In this document: in pieces, positions 27,487 to 36,587 of the stretch
Numbering within the stretch: position 1 is the first letter of the stretch
How the letters are laid out: every line of letters starts with the position of its first letter
DNA from: Candidatus Sulfidibacterium hydrothermale
Lineage (GTDB): Bacteria > Bacteroidota > Bacteroidia > Bacteroidales > F082
Direction of reading: 5' to 3'
NCBI RefSeq assembly: GCF_020149915.1
Contig: NZ_CP083760.1
Coordinates: 868,001-932,000, forward strand
DNA length: 64,000 nucleotides
Made by a program: the position numbers and the translations under genes
The notes under the pieces: generated by a model
The model's input: only the letters and a program-made list of their open reading frames with translations
What the model was told of the DNA's origin: nothing
Databases searched by the model: none

Positions 27487-29718
27487 TTAAATGTTGTCAA
27501 TGATGGCATTTAACGTGGCACTGGGACGCATGGCTTTTTCAGCTAACGCATCGTCTGGCAGGTAGTAACCGCCAATATCCGTAGGTTTGCCTTCAGAAGC
27601 CATGATTTCACTCAGAATTTTTTCTTCATTTTCTGTCAGCTGTTTGGCTATATCGGTAAACTGTGCTTTCAGTTCTTTATCATCATCTTGTTCTGCCAGT
27701 GCTACAGCCCAATATTGTGCCAGGTAGTAATGACTGCCGCGGTTATCGAGTTCGCCAGCTTTACGCGAAGGTGATTTTTCGTTTTCAAGATAAGTTTCCA
27801 CGGCTTTATCCAATGCTTTGGAAAGGACTTTAAGCCGGTTTACCTGATATTTGTCACCCATAAATTCAAGGGAAACCATCAGAGCCAGAAATTCACCCAA
27901 CGAATCCCATCTTAAATGGCCTTCGTTTAAAAACTGCTGAACATGTTTAGGTGCAGAACCACCGGCACCGGTTTCGAACAATCCGCCACCGGCCAACAGC
28001 GGAATAATGGATAACATGCGGGCACTGGTTCCCAGTTCAAGAATGGGGAACAGGTCGGTGAGGTAATCTCTGATCACATTACCCGAAACAGAAATAACAT
28101 TGTTTCCTTTTCGTACTTCTTTCAAAGTGAAACGCATGGCATCCTGGGGTGACAGGATACGGATATCCAAACCGTTCAGATCGTAATCTTTCAGATAGGT
28201 TTCTACTTTTTTGATGATTTGTGCATCATGGGCTCTGTTTTTATCCAACCAGAAAATAGCCGGATATCCGGTTGATTTTGCCCGGTTAACCGCCAGTTTT
28301 ACCCAGTCTTTTATGGGAATGTCTTTTACCCTGGACAGTCTCCAAACATCACCTTTTTCCACGTTGTGTTCCATCAGTACCTTTCCGTTGCCGTCAACCA
28401 CTTTAACGGTTCCGTCGGCAGGAATTTCGAAAGTGGTGGGATGTGAACCGTACTCTTCGGCCTTTTGGGCCATCAGTCCGACGTTAGATACGCTGCCCAT
28501 GGTAGCCGGATCAAACTGTCCGTTGGCTTTGCAGTCGTCCATCACCACCTGATAAAAAGTAGAATAACAGCGGTCAGGAATGACGGCTTTGGTTTCGTGC
28601 AATTGACCGTCAGGACCCCACATTTTTCCGCCATCGCGGATAACTACCGGCATGGAAGCGTCAATAATTACTTTATTAGGGGCGTGCAGGTTGGTGATGC
28701 CGTTATCGGAATCTACCATAGCCACGTCGGGTTTTTCTTTAAAGGCATTCTGAATGGCTTCTTTAATTTCATTTTGTTTGTCGGCAGGAAGTTTTTCCAG
28801 CTTTTTGTAAAGATCGCCCAATCCAAAATTAGGATTGAATCCGATGGAGTTAAGTTCTTCGGCATATTTTTCAAAAACTTCTTTGAAGAATACGTCCACG
28901 GCATGACCGAACAGAATAGGATCGGAAACTTTCATCATGGTCGCTTTCAGATGAAGCGAAAACAAAATGTTTTGTTTTTTGGCATCTTCAATCTGTTCAG
29001 CATAAAAAGTCCGTAAGGCTTTTGTGTTCATGAAAGTACCATCCAGAACTTCTCCGTCTTTTGATTCCAGTCCGTCTTTCAGTACAATGGTGTTTCCATT
29101 TGGCTCAACCAGTTCAATTTTGAATGGAACCCCTTTTTCGGTAACCACCGATTTTTCATTTCCGTAGAAATCATCTCCTTGCATGGTAGCCACATGGGTT
29201 CGGCAGTCGCTGCTGTAGGGTTTCATCAGTTTATGCGGATGCTTTTGTGCATTCTTTTTTACGGAATCGGCTGCCCGGCGGTCGGAGTTACCCTGTCGCA
29301 GTACCGGGTTTACAGCGCTTCCCAAAACTTTTGAGTAGCGTTCAGCAAGTTTTTGTTCTTCTTCTGTTTTGGGTTCTTCGGGATAATCAGGAACAGCATA
29401 GCCTTTGCTTTGCAGCTCTTTAATGGCATCTTTCAGCTGAGGAACCGAAGCACTGATATTGGGGAGTTTAATTACATTGGCATCCGGTTGAAGAACCAAC
29501 TCGCCTAAGCGGGCAAGGTCGTCTTCAATTCTTTGGTCTTCTTTCAGGTAATCCGGAAAGCTGGCCAAGATTCTGCCGGCCAGCGAAATGTTGCTGGTTA
29601 CAATTTCCACTCCCGAGGATTTTGTAAAAGCTTTTGCAATAGGCAAAAAGGAATAACTGGCCAATGCGGGTGCTTCATCTACTTTTGTCCAATTGATTTT
29701 TAATGATTTATCTTTCAT
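27487..29718 (-). CDS. icd: Monomeric NADP-dependent isocitrate dehydrogenase
   Basis: This 743-residue cytoplasmic enzyme oxidises isocitrate to 2-oxoglutarate and CO2 with NADP+. Length and sequence fit the monomeric (IDH-II) family rather than the common 400-residue dimeric type: the start [21 protein letters not shown], then [45 protein letters not shown] and [16 protein letters not shown] are family blocks. It has its own promoter (29759-29790) and terminator. It is transcribed divergently from citrate synthase 489 nt away, placing two TCA-cycle enzymes together. Confidence 0.96.
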   Translation of the reverse strand: MKDKSLKINWTKVDEAPALASYSFLPIAKAFTKSSGVEIVTSNISLAGRILASFPDYLKEDQRIEDDLARLGELVLQPDANVIKLPNISASVPQLKDAIKELQSKGYAVPDYPEEPKTEEEQKLAERYSKVLGSAVNPVLRQGNSDRRAADSVKKNAQKHPHKLMKPYSSDCRTHVATMQGDDFYGNEKSVVTEKGVPFKIELVEPNGNTIVLKDGLESKDGEVLDGTFMNTKALRTFYAEQIEDAKKQNILFSLHLKATMMKVSDPILFGHAVDVFFKEVFEKYAEELNSIGFNPNFGLGDLYKKLEKLPADKQNEIKEAIQNAFKEKPDVAMVDSDNGITNLHAPNKVIIDASMPVVIRDGGKMWGPDGQLHETKAVIPDRCYSTFYQVVMDDCKANGQFDPATMGSVSNVGLMAQKAEEYGSHPTTFEIPADGTVKVVDGNGKVLMEHNVEKGDVWRLSRVKDIPIKDWVKLAVNRAKSTGYPAIFWLDKNRAHDAQIIKKVETYLKDYDLNGLDIRILSPQDAMRFTLKEVRKGNNVISVSGNVIRDYLTDLFPILELGTSARMLSIIPLLAGGGLFETGAGGSAPKHVQQFLNEGHLRWDSLGEFLALMVSLEFMGDKYQVNRLKVLSKALDKAVETYLENEKSPSRKAGELDNRGSHYYLAQYWAVALAEQDDDKELKAQFTDIAKQLTENEEKILSEIMASEGKPTDIGGYYLPDDALAEKAMRPSATLNAIIDNI

Positions 29719-29758
29719 TGTACGCTTATTAAAGGTTAAAAATATGTTCGATAAACAG

Positions 29759-29790
29759 CAAAAATATCATGTCATCGTTCCATTTGCAAA
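29759..29790 (-). promoter_or_regulatory. Promoter of isocitrate dehydrogenase
   Basis: On the minus strand TTTG (29790-29787), 20 nt, TATTTTTG (29766-29759). This is a full consensus match, 41 nt before the icd ATG. Confidence 0.65.
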
Positions 29791-30095
29791 ATTGCAGTAA
29801 ATTCTTGAAATAACAACCTGTTTTTGTTATTCATATTGTTTCTTACTTTTTAAGGATGTATGGATTTTTTATTTTTCGGGGAATGTTTTGACAAGGAAAA
29901 GTTGGTCTTGTTGATTGGCGGAAAACACCCGGAGTGAAAGGACCATGGTGAAATGCCGGATATTTTCTCTTTATGAATTAACCGCTTGGAAATCACATGA
30001 AATAATTTGTGTTTGAAGCCGGTTTTGCAATTTAGAACACATAAAAATATAGCCCGGGACTCGATATGATGTAAATATCCGGGGGTATTTTGTCG

Positions 30096-30103
30096 TATCT
30101 TTG
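30096..30103 (+). promoter_or_regulatory. Candidate -7 box for citrate synthase
   Basis: TATCTTTG matches TAnnTTTG and would give a leader of about 97 nt before the ATG at 30208. No clear -33 TTTG at the right distance. Confidence 0.4.
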
Positions 30104-30207
30104 AGGCATGTTTAGATAGGCCCGTAGTGGAGAATGAAGGGCATATCTTTTTATAAAAAATGTTAGTTCAATAATTTAGCTTAGGCTGAATAAAAAATTT
30201 TAAACTT

Positions 30208-31515
30208 ATGGCAACTTTAAAAGAAAAGTTAAGAGAAAAAATTGAAGCCCACAGACCGAGAACAACCCGTCTTCTGAAAGAATACGGTGATGTGAAAGTG
30301 GGTGAAGTAACCATCTCTCAGACAATTAACGGAATGAGAGGGGTGAAGGGCCTGACAACCGATATTTCCTATCTTGACCCTTACGAAGGAATCCGTTTTC
30401 GCGGAAGAACGATCCCCGAAGTGATGGAAGTGATTCCTAAACCTGAAGGAAAAGATTATCCTTACGTGGAAGCTTTTTGGTATTACCTGCTTACCGGTGA
30501 TGTTCCTACATTGGAAGAAACCAAAGAGATTGTGGAAGAGTTCAAACAAAGAAGGACCGTTCCGCAGTATGTTTTTGATATTCTGAGAGCTATGCCGCGC
30601 GATACACATCCGATGACCATGTTCTCGGCAGCTGTTTTGTCCATGCAACGCGAATCGAAATTTGCCAAATTCTATGCCGAAGGTTTCAACAAAATGACGG
30701 CATGGGAACCCATGTACGAAGATGCTACTGACATTATTGCCCGGCTGCCGATTATTGCGGCTTATATTTACCGCATGAAATATAAAGGTGATGTACATAT
30801 TCCGGCTGATCCTGATTTGGATTTGGGTGGCAACTTTGCCCATATGATGGGATTGCCTGAGCCTTACGATGATGTAGCCCGTATGTATTTCATTATTCAC
30901 TCCGACCACGAATCCGGAAACGTTTCGGCTCATGCTACCCATTTGGTGGCTTCGGCTTTGTCGGATGCCTATTATTCATTATCTGCCGGTTTAGACGGTC
31001 TTGCCGGTCCGTTGCACGGTTTGGCTAACCAGGAAGTGCTGAAATGGATCCAGGGTGTGATGAAGAAAATGGACGGCAAACTGCCTTCAGAAGAAGAAAT
31101 GAAAAAATTTGTTTGGGATACGCTGAACAGTGGTCAGGTTATTCCTGGATACGGACATGCCGTACTGCGTAAAACCGACCCGCGTTACATGGCACAGCGT
31201 GAGTTTGCCCTGAAACATCTGCCGGACGACCCGATCTTTAAATTTGTATCGCGTCTGTACGATGTGGTTCCGGATATTTTGCGCGAACATGGTAAAGCCA
31301 AAAATCCGTGGCCGAATGTGGATGCTCACTCTGGTGTTATCCAATGGCACTACGGCTTGCGCGAATATGACTTCTACACAGTATTGTTCGGTGTTGGAAG
31401 GGCTATGGGCGTACTGGCCAATATTACCTGGGACCGTGGTCTTGGTTATGCCATTGAGCGGCCGAAATCGCTTACTACCGATATGTTGGAAGAAATCGCC
31501 GGCATCAAAAAATAA
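30208..31515 (+). CDS. gltA: Citrate synthase, mitochondrial-like type
   Basis: The 435-residue enzyme condenses acetyl-CoA and oxaloacetate into citrate. The three catalytic residues are His270 (AGPLHGLANQEV), His317 (GYGHAVLRKTDPRY) and Asp372 (NVDAHSGV), nearly at the positions known for animal mitochondrial citrate synthase (274, 320, 375). The stretches REFALKHLPDDP and GKAKNPWPNVDAHSGV are strikingly close to the animal enzyme, so this is the eukaryotic-like class known from a few bacteria such as Geobacter, not the E. coli hexameric type, and would be expected to lack NADH control. Terminator at 31543. Confidence 0.96.
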   Translation: MATLKEKLREKIEAHRPRTTRLLKEYGDVKVGEVTISQTINGMRGVKGLTTDISYLDPYEGIRFRGRTIPEVMEVIPKPEGKDYPYVEAFWYYLLTGDVPTLEETKEIVEEFKQRRTVPQYVFDILRAMPRDTHPMTMFSAAVLSMQRESKFAKFYAEGFNKMTAWEPMYEDATDIIARLPIIAAYIYRMKYKGDVHIPADPDLDLGGNFAHMMGLPEPYDDVARMYFIIHSDHESGNVSAHATHLVASALSDAYYSLSAGLDGLAGPLHGLANQEVLKWIQGVMKKMDGKLPSEEEMKKFVWDTLNSGQVIPGYGHAVLRKTDPRYMAQREFALKHLPDDPIFKFVSRLYDVVPDILREHGKAKNPWPNVDAHSGVIQWHYGLREYDFYTVLFGVGRAMGVLANITWDRGLGYAIERPKSLTTDMLEEIAGIKK

Positions 31516-31542
31516 ATTTTGTTGGCGTATAAAGTTTTTGTT

Positions 31543-31575
31543 AAAGCCCTGCGAAAGCGGGGCTTTAATTTTTTC
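31543..31575 (+). terminator. Intrinsic terminator of citrate synthase
   Basis: AAAGCCCTGC (31543-31552), GAAA tetraloop, GCGGGGCTTT (31557-31566) with one G-U pair, then a T-rich tail. It is 27 nt after the stop. Confidence 0.85.
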
Positions 31576-31948
31576 TGCTCTTGCCTTCCGTTATTCAAAA
31601 GAAAACGTTCACCTGCACACAGCCAGGTTTGCAAAGATAAATTACGGGAATAATGTTACGTTTATTTAAAGTGAGAACATCAAAGCAATGTTCTCTTTTC
31701 GGATCGAGCCTGAAAAGGGTAGAATACCAAAAACTTCGTTCTTTAGCCTGATCTTTTCAAGGCTTTCCTATGGAAATACGTCCGCGTTTATACAACGCGG
31801 ACGAGTATTTGTATGGCCTTTTGAACAACGTGTGCCGGCCTGTGGGAATCTTGTTGAAAATAGCTTCGCTACGTTCTCCAAAGAAGTCTTCCGGAAGGGA
31901 AGACCGGTCAAAGAAAGCAAAGTTTATATGAGCGCAGAAACTGACCAG
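31576..31948. other. Gene-free stretch with several perfect hairpins, possible repeat element or RNA
   Basis: I support no protein gene here. Two perfect inverted repeats stand out: GAGAACAT/ATGTTCTC (31673-31695) and CGTCCGCGTT/AACGCGGACG with a 5-nt loop (31781-31805). A weak GGAAG/CTTCC cluster lies near 31885-31910. An ORF of 101 codons (31688-31993) runs through it and into the antisense of the phosphatase gene; it has no start context or recognisable domain. Structure without coding signal suggests an RNA or a dispersed intergenic repeat; no known RNA family was recognised. Confidence 0.4.
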
Positions 31949-32746
31949 CTATTTACAGGCGTTCCCGAAGCGCTTGGTCATGACTTTCAATAACGAATCA
32001 ACCGGAGCTTTTTTGGCATTAAGTCCCAAAGCAGAGGCCCAGCTTCCATACATTGCATTAGGCAGGACAATATATTTTACGCCGAATTGTTTACGGAGTG
32101 TTTCTGCTTGTTTATTGCGTTGCGGATATTTCCCGGAAGCTTCGTACAGATCGCCCAGGTTATCTCCGGCCAGCAAAACAATGTCATATTTTTTGGAGAT
32201 CATTTGACGACGCGGCTCTTTATTGCTGGTTGTTGTTCGCATATACATGTGGTCATCTGTAACCTGGGGGAAACCAAATTTGCGTAGATTTTTCATCGTA
32301 GCCGCTTTCAGTTTTATGCTGCGGTTGGTTACATAAAAAACATGAAAACCCAGCGAATCGGCGTATTTCAAAAAAGAAACAGCTCCCGGAACAGGTCGGG
32401 CTACCGCCAGGTTACACCATGTGTCCCAACACGAAGGGAAATGACCGTTTTTCTCTATGATGTGGGCAGGGTACGGACTATTGTTCAACACCGTTTCATC
32501 AATATCCACTACTACTGCCATGTTTTTCTTGCGGGGAAACTCCTTATGCAAAAGGGCTATTCTTTCTTTGGCCACATTGTAGGCCTGATAACACAAAGCC
32601 TGGTATTCGGCAGCGTAATAATTGTAAAGAGTTGCCATAAGCAACGCATTGTCAGCCGGTTTATAGGTCGGCTTTTGCTGTTGAACCTGAGTACATGAAA
32701 GCAGTACTCCCGACAGCAACACCAAGAGAAAAAATTTAATCTTCAT
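31949..32746 (-). CDS. Acid phosphatase / 5'-nucleotidase lipoprotein, e(P4) type
   Basis: The 265-residue lipoprotein has its lipobox at Cys18 (GVLLSC, then TQV). The mature protein is a class B/C-like HAD phosphatase: catalytic Asp81 and Asp83 in VVVDIDETVLNNSPY, motif II in FYVTNRS, and motif IV acidic residues in LLAGDNLGDLYEA. The family removes phosphate from nucleotides and other esters outside the cytoplasm, here on an outer- or inner-membrane-anchored protein facing the periplasm or surface. It is a single gene on the minus strand, convergent with citrate synthase. Confidence 0.9.
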   Translation of the reverse strand: MKIKFFLLVLLSGVLLSCTQVQQQKPTYKPADNALLMATLYNYYAAEYQALCYQAYNVAKERIALLHKEFPRKKNMAVVVDIDETVLNNSPYPAHIIEKNGHFPSCWDTWCNLAVARPVPGAVSFLKYADSLGFHVFYVTNRSIKLKAATMKNLRKFGFPQVTDDHMYMRTTTSNKEPRRQMISKKYDIVLLAGDNLGDLYEASGKYPQRNKQAETLRKQFGVKYIVLPNAMYGSWASALGLNAKKAPVDSLLKVMTKRFGNACK

Positions 32747-33032
32747 CGTCTTTAATTTTTTTGCAAAGTGAAGTAATATTTTTGATTTTTAAAAGAACTT
32801 TATTCGAAATTTTGCCGGTTTATTCAGCCGGATAGGCCTGTTTTTGTTTTAATGTGCTCAAAATGACTTATTATCCGGCTTTTATTTTTTTTTCTGTGGA
32901 GCAAAGCGCGGAAAAACGCATGATTGCGTAAAAATGCAGACGAGTATTCGTGTATCTTTTTAACAGAAATTGTTTTGTGCGTTTTTTATTTTGTTGTTGG
33001 GAAACTGAAAAACAAAATACCGGTTCGGTATG
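32747..33032. other. Gene-free AT-rich intergenic stretch
   Basis: Upstream region shared by the divergent acid phosphatase and YjbQ genes. I see no ORF or strong hairpin; only the YjbQ promoter at its right edge is supported. Confidence 0.45.
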
Positions 33033-33065
33033 TTTGTAAAAATTGGGCAATAATGTTTAATTTTG
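33033..33065 (+). promoter_or_regulatory. Promoter of the yjbQ gene
   Basis: TTTG (33033-33036), 21 nt, TAATTTTG (33058-33065), 19 nt before the ATG. This is a full Bacteroidota consensus. Confidence 0.6.
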
Positions 33066-33084
33066 ACCTAAAATTATACGGTAC

Positions 33085-33495
33085 ATGATACTACAGAAAG
33101 AGATTCTTCTGCCTCCCTTCTCCAGGGGATTTCATTTGATCGATGATCTGGTGCTTGATGCTTTGGGCCAGCTGCCCCAGACCGGACTGCTTAACATTTT
33201 TCTGAAACATACCTCCGCAGCGCTGATGTTGAACGAAAATGCCGATCCGGATGTGCGTACCGATTTAGAGACCCTGCTCAACCGGATGGCTCCCGAAGGG
33301 GCTTCTTTTTACACCCATGTGTTAGAAGGTGCCGATGATATGCCGGCGCATTTTAAATCAGCAGTGTTGGGGACCTCTCTTACGCTTCCGGTAACCGATT
33401 ACCGGATTAATACGGGAACCTGGCAGGGGATTTACCTTTGTGAATTTCGCCGGCATGGTGGTCGCCGCCGCTTGGTTTTAACTCTTTATTCATAG
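33085..33495 (+). CDS. YjbQ family protein (UPF0047)
   Basis: The 136-residue cytoplasmic protein has the signature blocks HTSAALMLNENADPDV, DDMPAHFKSAVLG and GTWQGIYLCEFR, with conserved His and acidic residues that bind metal or phosphate in known structures. E. coli YjbQ has weak thiamine-phosphate synthase activity, which may not be its main job; the true role is unresolved. Length is typical. Followed 6 nt later by a small membrane protein gene. Confidence 0.92.
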   Translation: MILQKEILLPPFSRGFHLIDDLVLDALGQLPQTGLLNIFLKHTSAALMLNENADPDVRTDLETLLNRMAPEGASFYTHVLEGADDMPAHFKSAVLGTSLTLPVTDYRINTGTWQGIYLCEFRRHGGRRRLVLTLYS

Positions 33496-33501
33496 GATAT
33501 T

Positions 33502-33708
33502 ATGTTGAAAGTAATTATTCTGGCTGTGATTCTGACAGGCCTGGCCTTTGCCGCGCTTTCGATCACGATTTTGTTAAAAAAAGACGGGAAATTTCCCGAA
33601 ACCAAAATCGGTCATAATAAAAAAATCAGGAAAAAAGGCATTGAATGTGCTTTTACTCAGGATTATAAATCGCAAAAGCAATCTCCCGGGTGGAACCGTC
33701 CCAACTAA
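33502..33708 (+). CDS. Small single-pass membrane protein
   Basis: The 68-residue protein has one N-terminal hydrophobic helix (about 3-25, VIILAVILTGLAFAALSITILL) followed by a short basic tail with GKFPETKIGHNKKIRKKGI and one cysteine (ECAF). The GKFPET..GHN..MRKKGI pattern recurs, as far as I remember, in small unnamed Bacteroidota membrane proteins. It lies 6 nt after yjbQ, so it is probably co-transcribed. Its stop overlaps that of the convergent AcpH-like gene by a few bases. Function unknown. Confidence 0.65.
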   Translation: MLKVIILAVILTGLAFAALSITILLKKDGKFPETKIGHNKKIRKKGIECAFTQDYKSQKQSPGWNRPN

Positions 33709-34298
33709 TCGGCAGGGAGTGTATAGCCGGTTTCTTTTACCCGGTTTTCCAACAAGGGATAAAAAGTATTGAAATTTTTCTGAAGTTGGTCATAGTGTTC
33801 TTGTAAAACAGGAAGGGCATTTTTCATTCCTGACCGGAAACCAGTTCGACGATCCATATTATAGAAGATTTTTTCCAGCTCAACGGGTGAAGCATAACTA
33901 TGCAGCCAGTTCTGTGCTATCATAAAAGGGATGATGCGCTTTATGCGGGCAGGTAACAAAAAGAAATTTTTCCCCAATACCCGGTAGATGTGCCGGGTAA
34001 AATCCACCAGTTGTCCGGAAGAATAAGCCGACCAGTTAACCGATAAAAAATGATCGAAATAGAGATCAATAACAACACCGGAATAGAGTCCAAAATAAGG
34101 ACGCAGAATAACCCGGCTCTGTTTTACAAGCGGATGTTTGTCCGTAAAATCATCAATAACCCGGTGCAGCAGAATCCCGTTTTGGATTTTTGAAGAGTAA
34201 TTTTTCCATTGATTTCCTTTTACAGCGTCGGCTATTAAATTGCCTGTTAGTATTTTGTCGTCGTCTCCGGAAAGATGGGCGTGTGCCAGAAAATTCAT
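33705..34298 (-). CDS. Acyl carrier protein phosphodiesterase-like (AcpH/DUF479)
   Basis: The 197-residue cytoplasmic protein starts MNFLAHAHLSGDDD, the conserved N-terminus of the AcpH family with a His-rich metal site, and continues with ILTGNLIADAVKG and HRVIDDFTDKHP, whose His and Asp residues resemble an HD-type active site. AcpH of E. coli removes the phosphopantetheine arm from acyl carrier protein; many relatives have unproven activity. The ATG at 34298 is chosen because it begins the conserved block; 34 extra upstream in-frame codons do not resemble the family. Confidence 0.85.
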   Translation of the reverse strand: MNFLAHAHLSGDDDKILTGNLIADAVKGNQWKNYSSKIQNGILLHRVIDDFTDKHPLVKQSRVILRPYFGLYSGVVIDLYFDHFLSVNWSAYSSGQLVDFTRHIYRVLGKNFFLLPARIKRIIPFMIAQNWLHSYASPVELEKIFYNMDRRTGFRSGMKNALPVLQEHYDQLQKNFNTFYPLLENRVKETGYTLPAD

Positions 34299-34615
34299 TG
34301 TTGAAAATTTGCTTAAAATTAGTTTTTCTTCGGAATTGATTTCCGGCAAGAAATCAAGATTTTTTGCTGAAGCAACAAAACAAGAATTTGTCTTTGCCAA
34401 CGGACATTATCTGCTTTTAAAATCCGATTTTCATACATACCGTTTTTAGTTGTAACTTGCACCCGTTTTTATTAACGGCTTTTTGTCTTTGGTAAAAACC
34501 GGAAAGTGTTGAGTGTTATGATGTTTTAGTGAGAAAATGTTGAGCCGGTTCTGCTGGTTGTAAACGAAAAACAGCGTTTGCAAAAAGCGAAGCGGATGAA
34601 ATAAATTTTAAATGT

Positions 34616-35443
34616 ATGAAAAACATAGAAGTTGCAGGTAAAACTTTTGGCGAAAAAGAACTTTTCCTGATCTGTGGTCCTTGTGTTATTGAGGAAGAAA
34701 AGATCATGATGGATGCCGCCGAACGAATAAAAAAAATAGCCGAGCGTCTTCATTTGCCGCTGATTTTCAAGTCGTCTTTTATGAAAGACAACCGAAGTTC
34801 GGTGGAGTATTATCAAGGGCCCGGGCTGGAAAAAGGTTTGCGCCTGCTCGAAAAAATAAAAACAACTTTTGATATGCCGGTACTCTCGGATGTGCATTAC
34901 CTTTCGCAGGTAAAACCGGCAGCCGAAGTGTTGGATGTTATTCAGATTCCGGCTTACCTTTGTATGCAAACTTCGTTGGTTACCGAAGCAGCAAAAACCG
35001 GAAAACCGGTGAATATTAAACACGGTCAGTTTATTGCACCTGAAAATATGATTAAACCGGTGCAGAAGGTTGAACATTACGGCAATAAAAATATTATACT
35101 TACCGAGCGTGGTTATACCTTTGGATACAATGACTTAATTGTGGATCCGCGCAGTTTTTATGAGCTGAACCGTATTGGTTATCCGGTTGTATTTGACATT
35201 ACTCATTGTATCCGGCGGTACGGTATTCCGAGTGCCGATCCGGCCGGTGGAACCCGCCAGTATCTTGGCCCTATTGCCCGGGCTGGTGTGGCTGCCGGTA
35301 TTGATGGTATTTTTGTGGAAGCACATCCTAAAGCTTGTGATGCCTTGTGCGATGCTGCCAGCCAATTGGATATTGACCAGCTTGAAGAATTCCTGAAACC
35401 TCTTATTGAAATTCATTACACCGAAAAAAAATATAGAAAATAA
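34616..35443 (+). CDS. kdsA: 3-deoxy-D-manno-octulosonate 8-phosphate synthase
   Basis: This 275-residue cytoplasmic enzyme condenses phosphoenolpyruvate with D-arabinose 5-phosphate into Kdo 8-phosphate for lipopolysaccharide. Motifs: LICGPCVIEE with Cys23 in the metal-ligand position, FKSSFMKDNRSS, and FDITHCIRRYG followed by DPAGGTRQ. Having Cys rather than Asn at the GPC site places it in the metal-dependent class. It heads a same-strand group with the transaldolase/CBS fusion (16 nt later) and a KdsC-like phosphatase. No good promoter consensus was found in the 215 nt upstream. Confidence 0.95.
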   Translation: MKNIEVAGKTFGEKELFLICGPCVIEEEKIMMDAAERIKKIAERLHLPLIFKSSFMKDNRSSVEYYQGPGLEKGLRLLEKIKTTFDMPVLSDVHYLSQVKPAAEVLDVIQIPAYLCMQTSLVTEAAKTGKPVNIKHGQFIAPENMIKPVQKVEHYGNKNIILTERGYTFGYNDLIVDPRSFYELNRIGYPVVFDITHCIRRYGIPSADPAGGTRQYLGPIARAGVAAGIDGIFVEAHPKACDALCDAASQLDIDQLEEFLKPLIEIHYTEKKYRK

Positions 35444-35459
35444 CTTAAAAGCGATAATT

Positions 35460-36491
35460 ATGATGGAGTTATATCTGGATTCGGCCGATGTTAACGAGAT
35501 TAAAGAAGTCTTTAAACTCGGTTTTCTCGACGGATTGACCACAACCCCCACTTTTATGCACCGGCACGGTATTACCGATATCGACGGTACTATTCTTGAA
35601 CTTTCAAAAATTGTTCCGGTTTTGCAGATTGAAGCACTGGGCGACACGGCTGAGGAAATTGTTGCCGAGGCACACCGCCTGCTCGATTTGGGGCTGGATA
35701 AGAAAAAAACCGTTTTTAAAATTCCGGCATCGTTGGAAGCGACCCGTGCCTGCAAAATGTTGCGCGACGAAGATATTATGGTAAACATCCATCTGGTTTA
35801 CAACCTGCAACAGGCTTACATGGCCATGTCGGCCGGAGCAACTTATGTATGTGTACTCGTGGGCAGGATGCAAGACCAGGGGTATGATGCTTTGAAACTG
35901 GTGGAAGATATTGTCAATGTGATTGATCATTACGGTTACGATAGCAAATTGATGTTTTCATCGGTACGTCATCCTGAGCATGTGAAAAATGCCCTTGAAC
36001 TGGGTTCGCATTGCTGTACCATTCCCTGGCGTGTGATGAAACAAATGAATACCAATAACTTTACCACTATCGGAACAGAGCAGTTTGTTTCGCACACCCG
36101 GCAAATTACCATGCGGGTAAAAGATGCCATTCCTGAAGGTGTAAATCCTGTTGTTACCTTGAACAATACGGTAAATGATGCCATTGTGGAAATGACAAAA
36201 TCAGGAACCGGCGCTGTGTCTATTGTGGACGAAAAAGGAAAAATTGCCGGTGTTTTTACCGATGGCGATCTGCGTCGTTATCTGAAAAACGAAGGCGAAT
36301 CCATTTTGTCCAGAACCATGGACAGTTTTAAACTTTTTGAACCCATTACGGTGGATGCCGATGACTTGCTGAAAAATGCCACGGCTATTTTTAAAGAAAA
36401 ACAAATCGATAACATCATTGTAACGGATCATCAAAAACCGGTCGGGATGCTTGATGTGCAGGATTTGGTGAAGCTTAAAGTGTTGGATTAA
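35460..36491 (+). CDS. Transaldolase/fructose-6-phosphate-aldolase-like domain fused to a CBS pair
   Basis: The 343-residue protein has two parts. Residues 1-210 form a TalC/FSA-type barrel: MELYLDSADV keeps the conserved Asp7, GLTTTPTFM corresponds to GVTTNPSII of E. coli FsaA, and Lys87 in VFKIPAS sits at the Schiff-base lysine. Residues about 223-343 are two CBS motifs, AGVFTDGDLRR and PVGMLDVQDLVKL, most like the regulatory tail of arabinose-5-phosphate isomerase KdsD. It lies between kdsA and a kdsC-like gene, where KdsD would be expected. A link to Kdo precursor supply is inferred. The start is ATG 35460 or the next ATG, 35463. Confidence 0.85.
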   Translation: MMELYLDSADVNEIKEVFKLGFLDGLTTTPTFMHRHGITDIDGTILELSKIVPVLQIEALGDTAEEIVAEAHRLLDLGLDKKKTVFKIPASLEATRACKMLRDEDIMVNIHLVYNLQQAYMAMSAGATYVCVLVGRMQDQGYDALKLVEDIVNVIDHYGYDSKLMFSSVRHPEHVKNALELGSHCCTIPWRVMKQMNTNNFTTIGTEQFVSHTRQITMRVKDAIPEGVNPVVTLNNTVNDAIVEMTKSGTGAVSIVDEKGKIAGVFTDGDLRRYLKNEGESILSRTMDSFKLFEPITVDADDLLKNATAIFKEKQIDNIIVTDHQKPVGMLDVQDLVKLKVLD

Positions 36492-36587
36492 GAAGGAGAG
36501 GATCGATCAGTAAATTTTTTGCAGACAGATAAATGGCTTACCGAAAAACATGAAAAATAAAATAAGGTTCCACATAAAACAGAATGC

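Larger units (their letters stand above)
29719..30207. other. Divergent promoter region between icd and citrate synthase
   Basis: There is no gene in these 489 nt. It holds a well-formed promoter for icd at its left end and a candidate -7 box for citrate synthase at its right end, with a long unassigned middle part (29800-30090) in which I see no ORF or clear hairpin. Confidence 0.6.

Noticed and set aside
31632-31639. TATCTTTG on the minus strand, a -7-like box
   Set aside because: It would drive transcription into the back of the citrate synthase terminator with no gene downstream and has no -33 partner.
31688-31993. 101-codon frame in the gap after citrate synthase
   Set aside because: It crosses perfect hairpins and ends antisense inside the acid phosphatase gene; no signal, domain or start context. 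Kept only as a non-coding/repeat finding.
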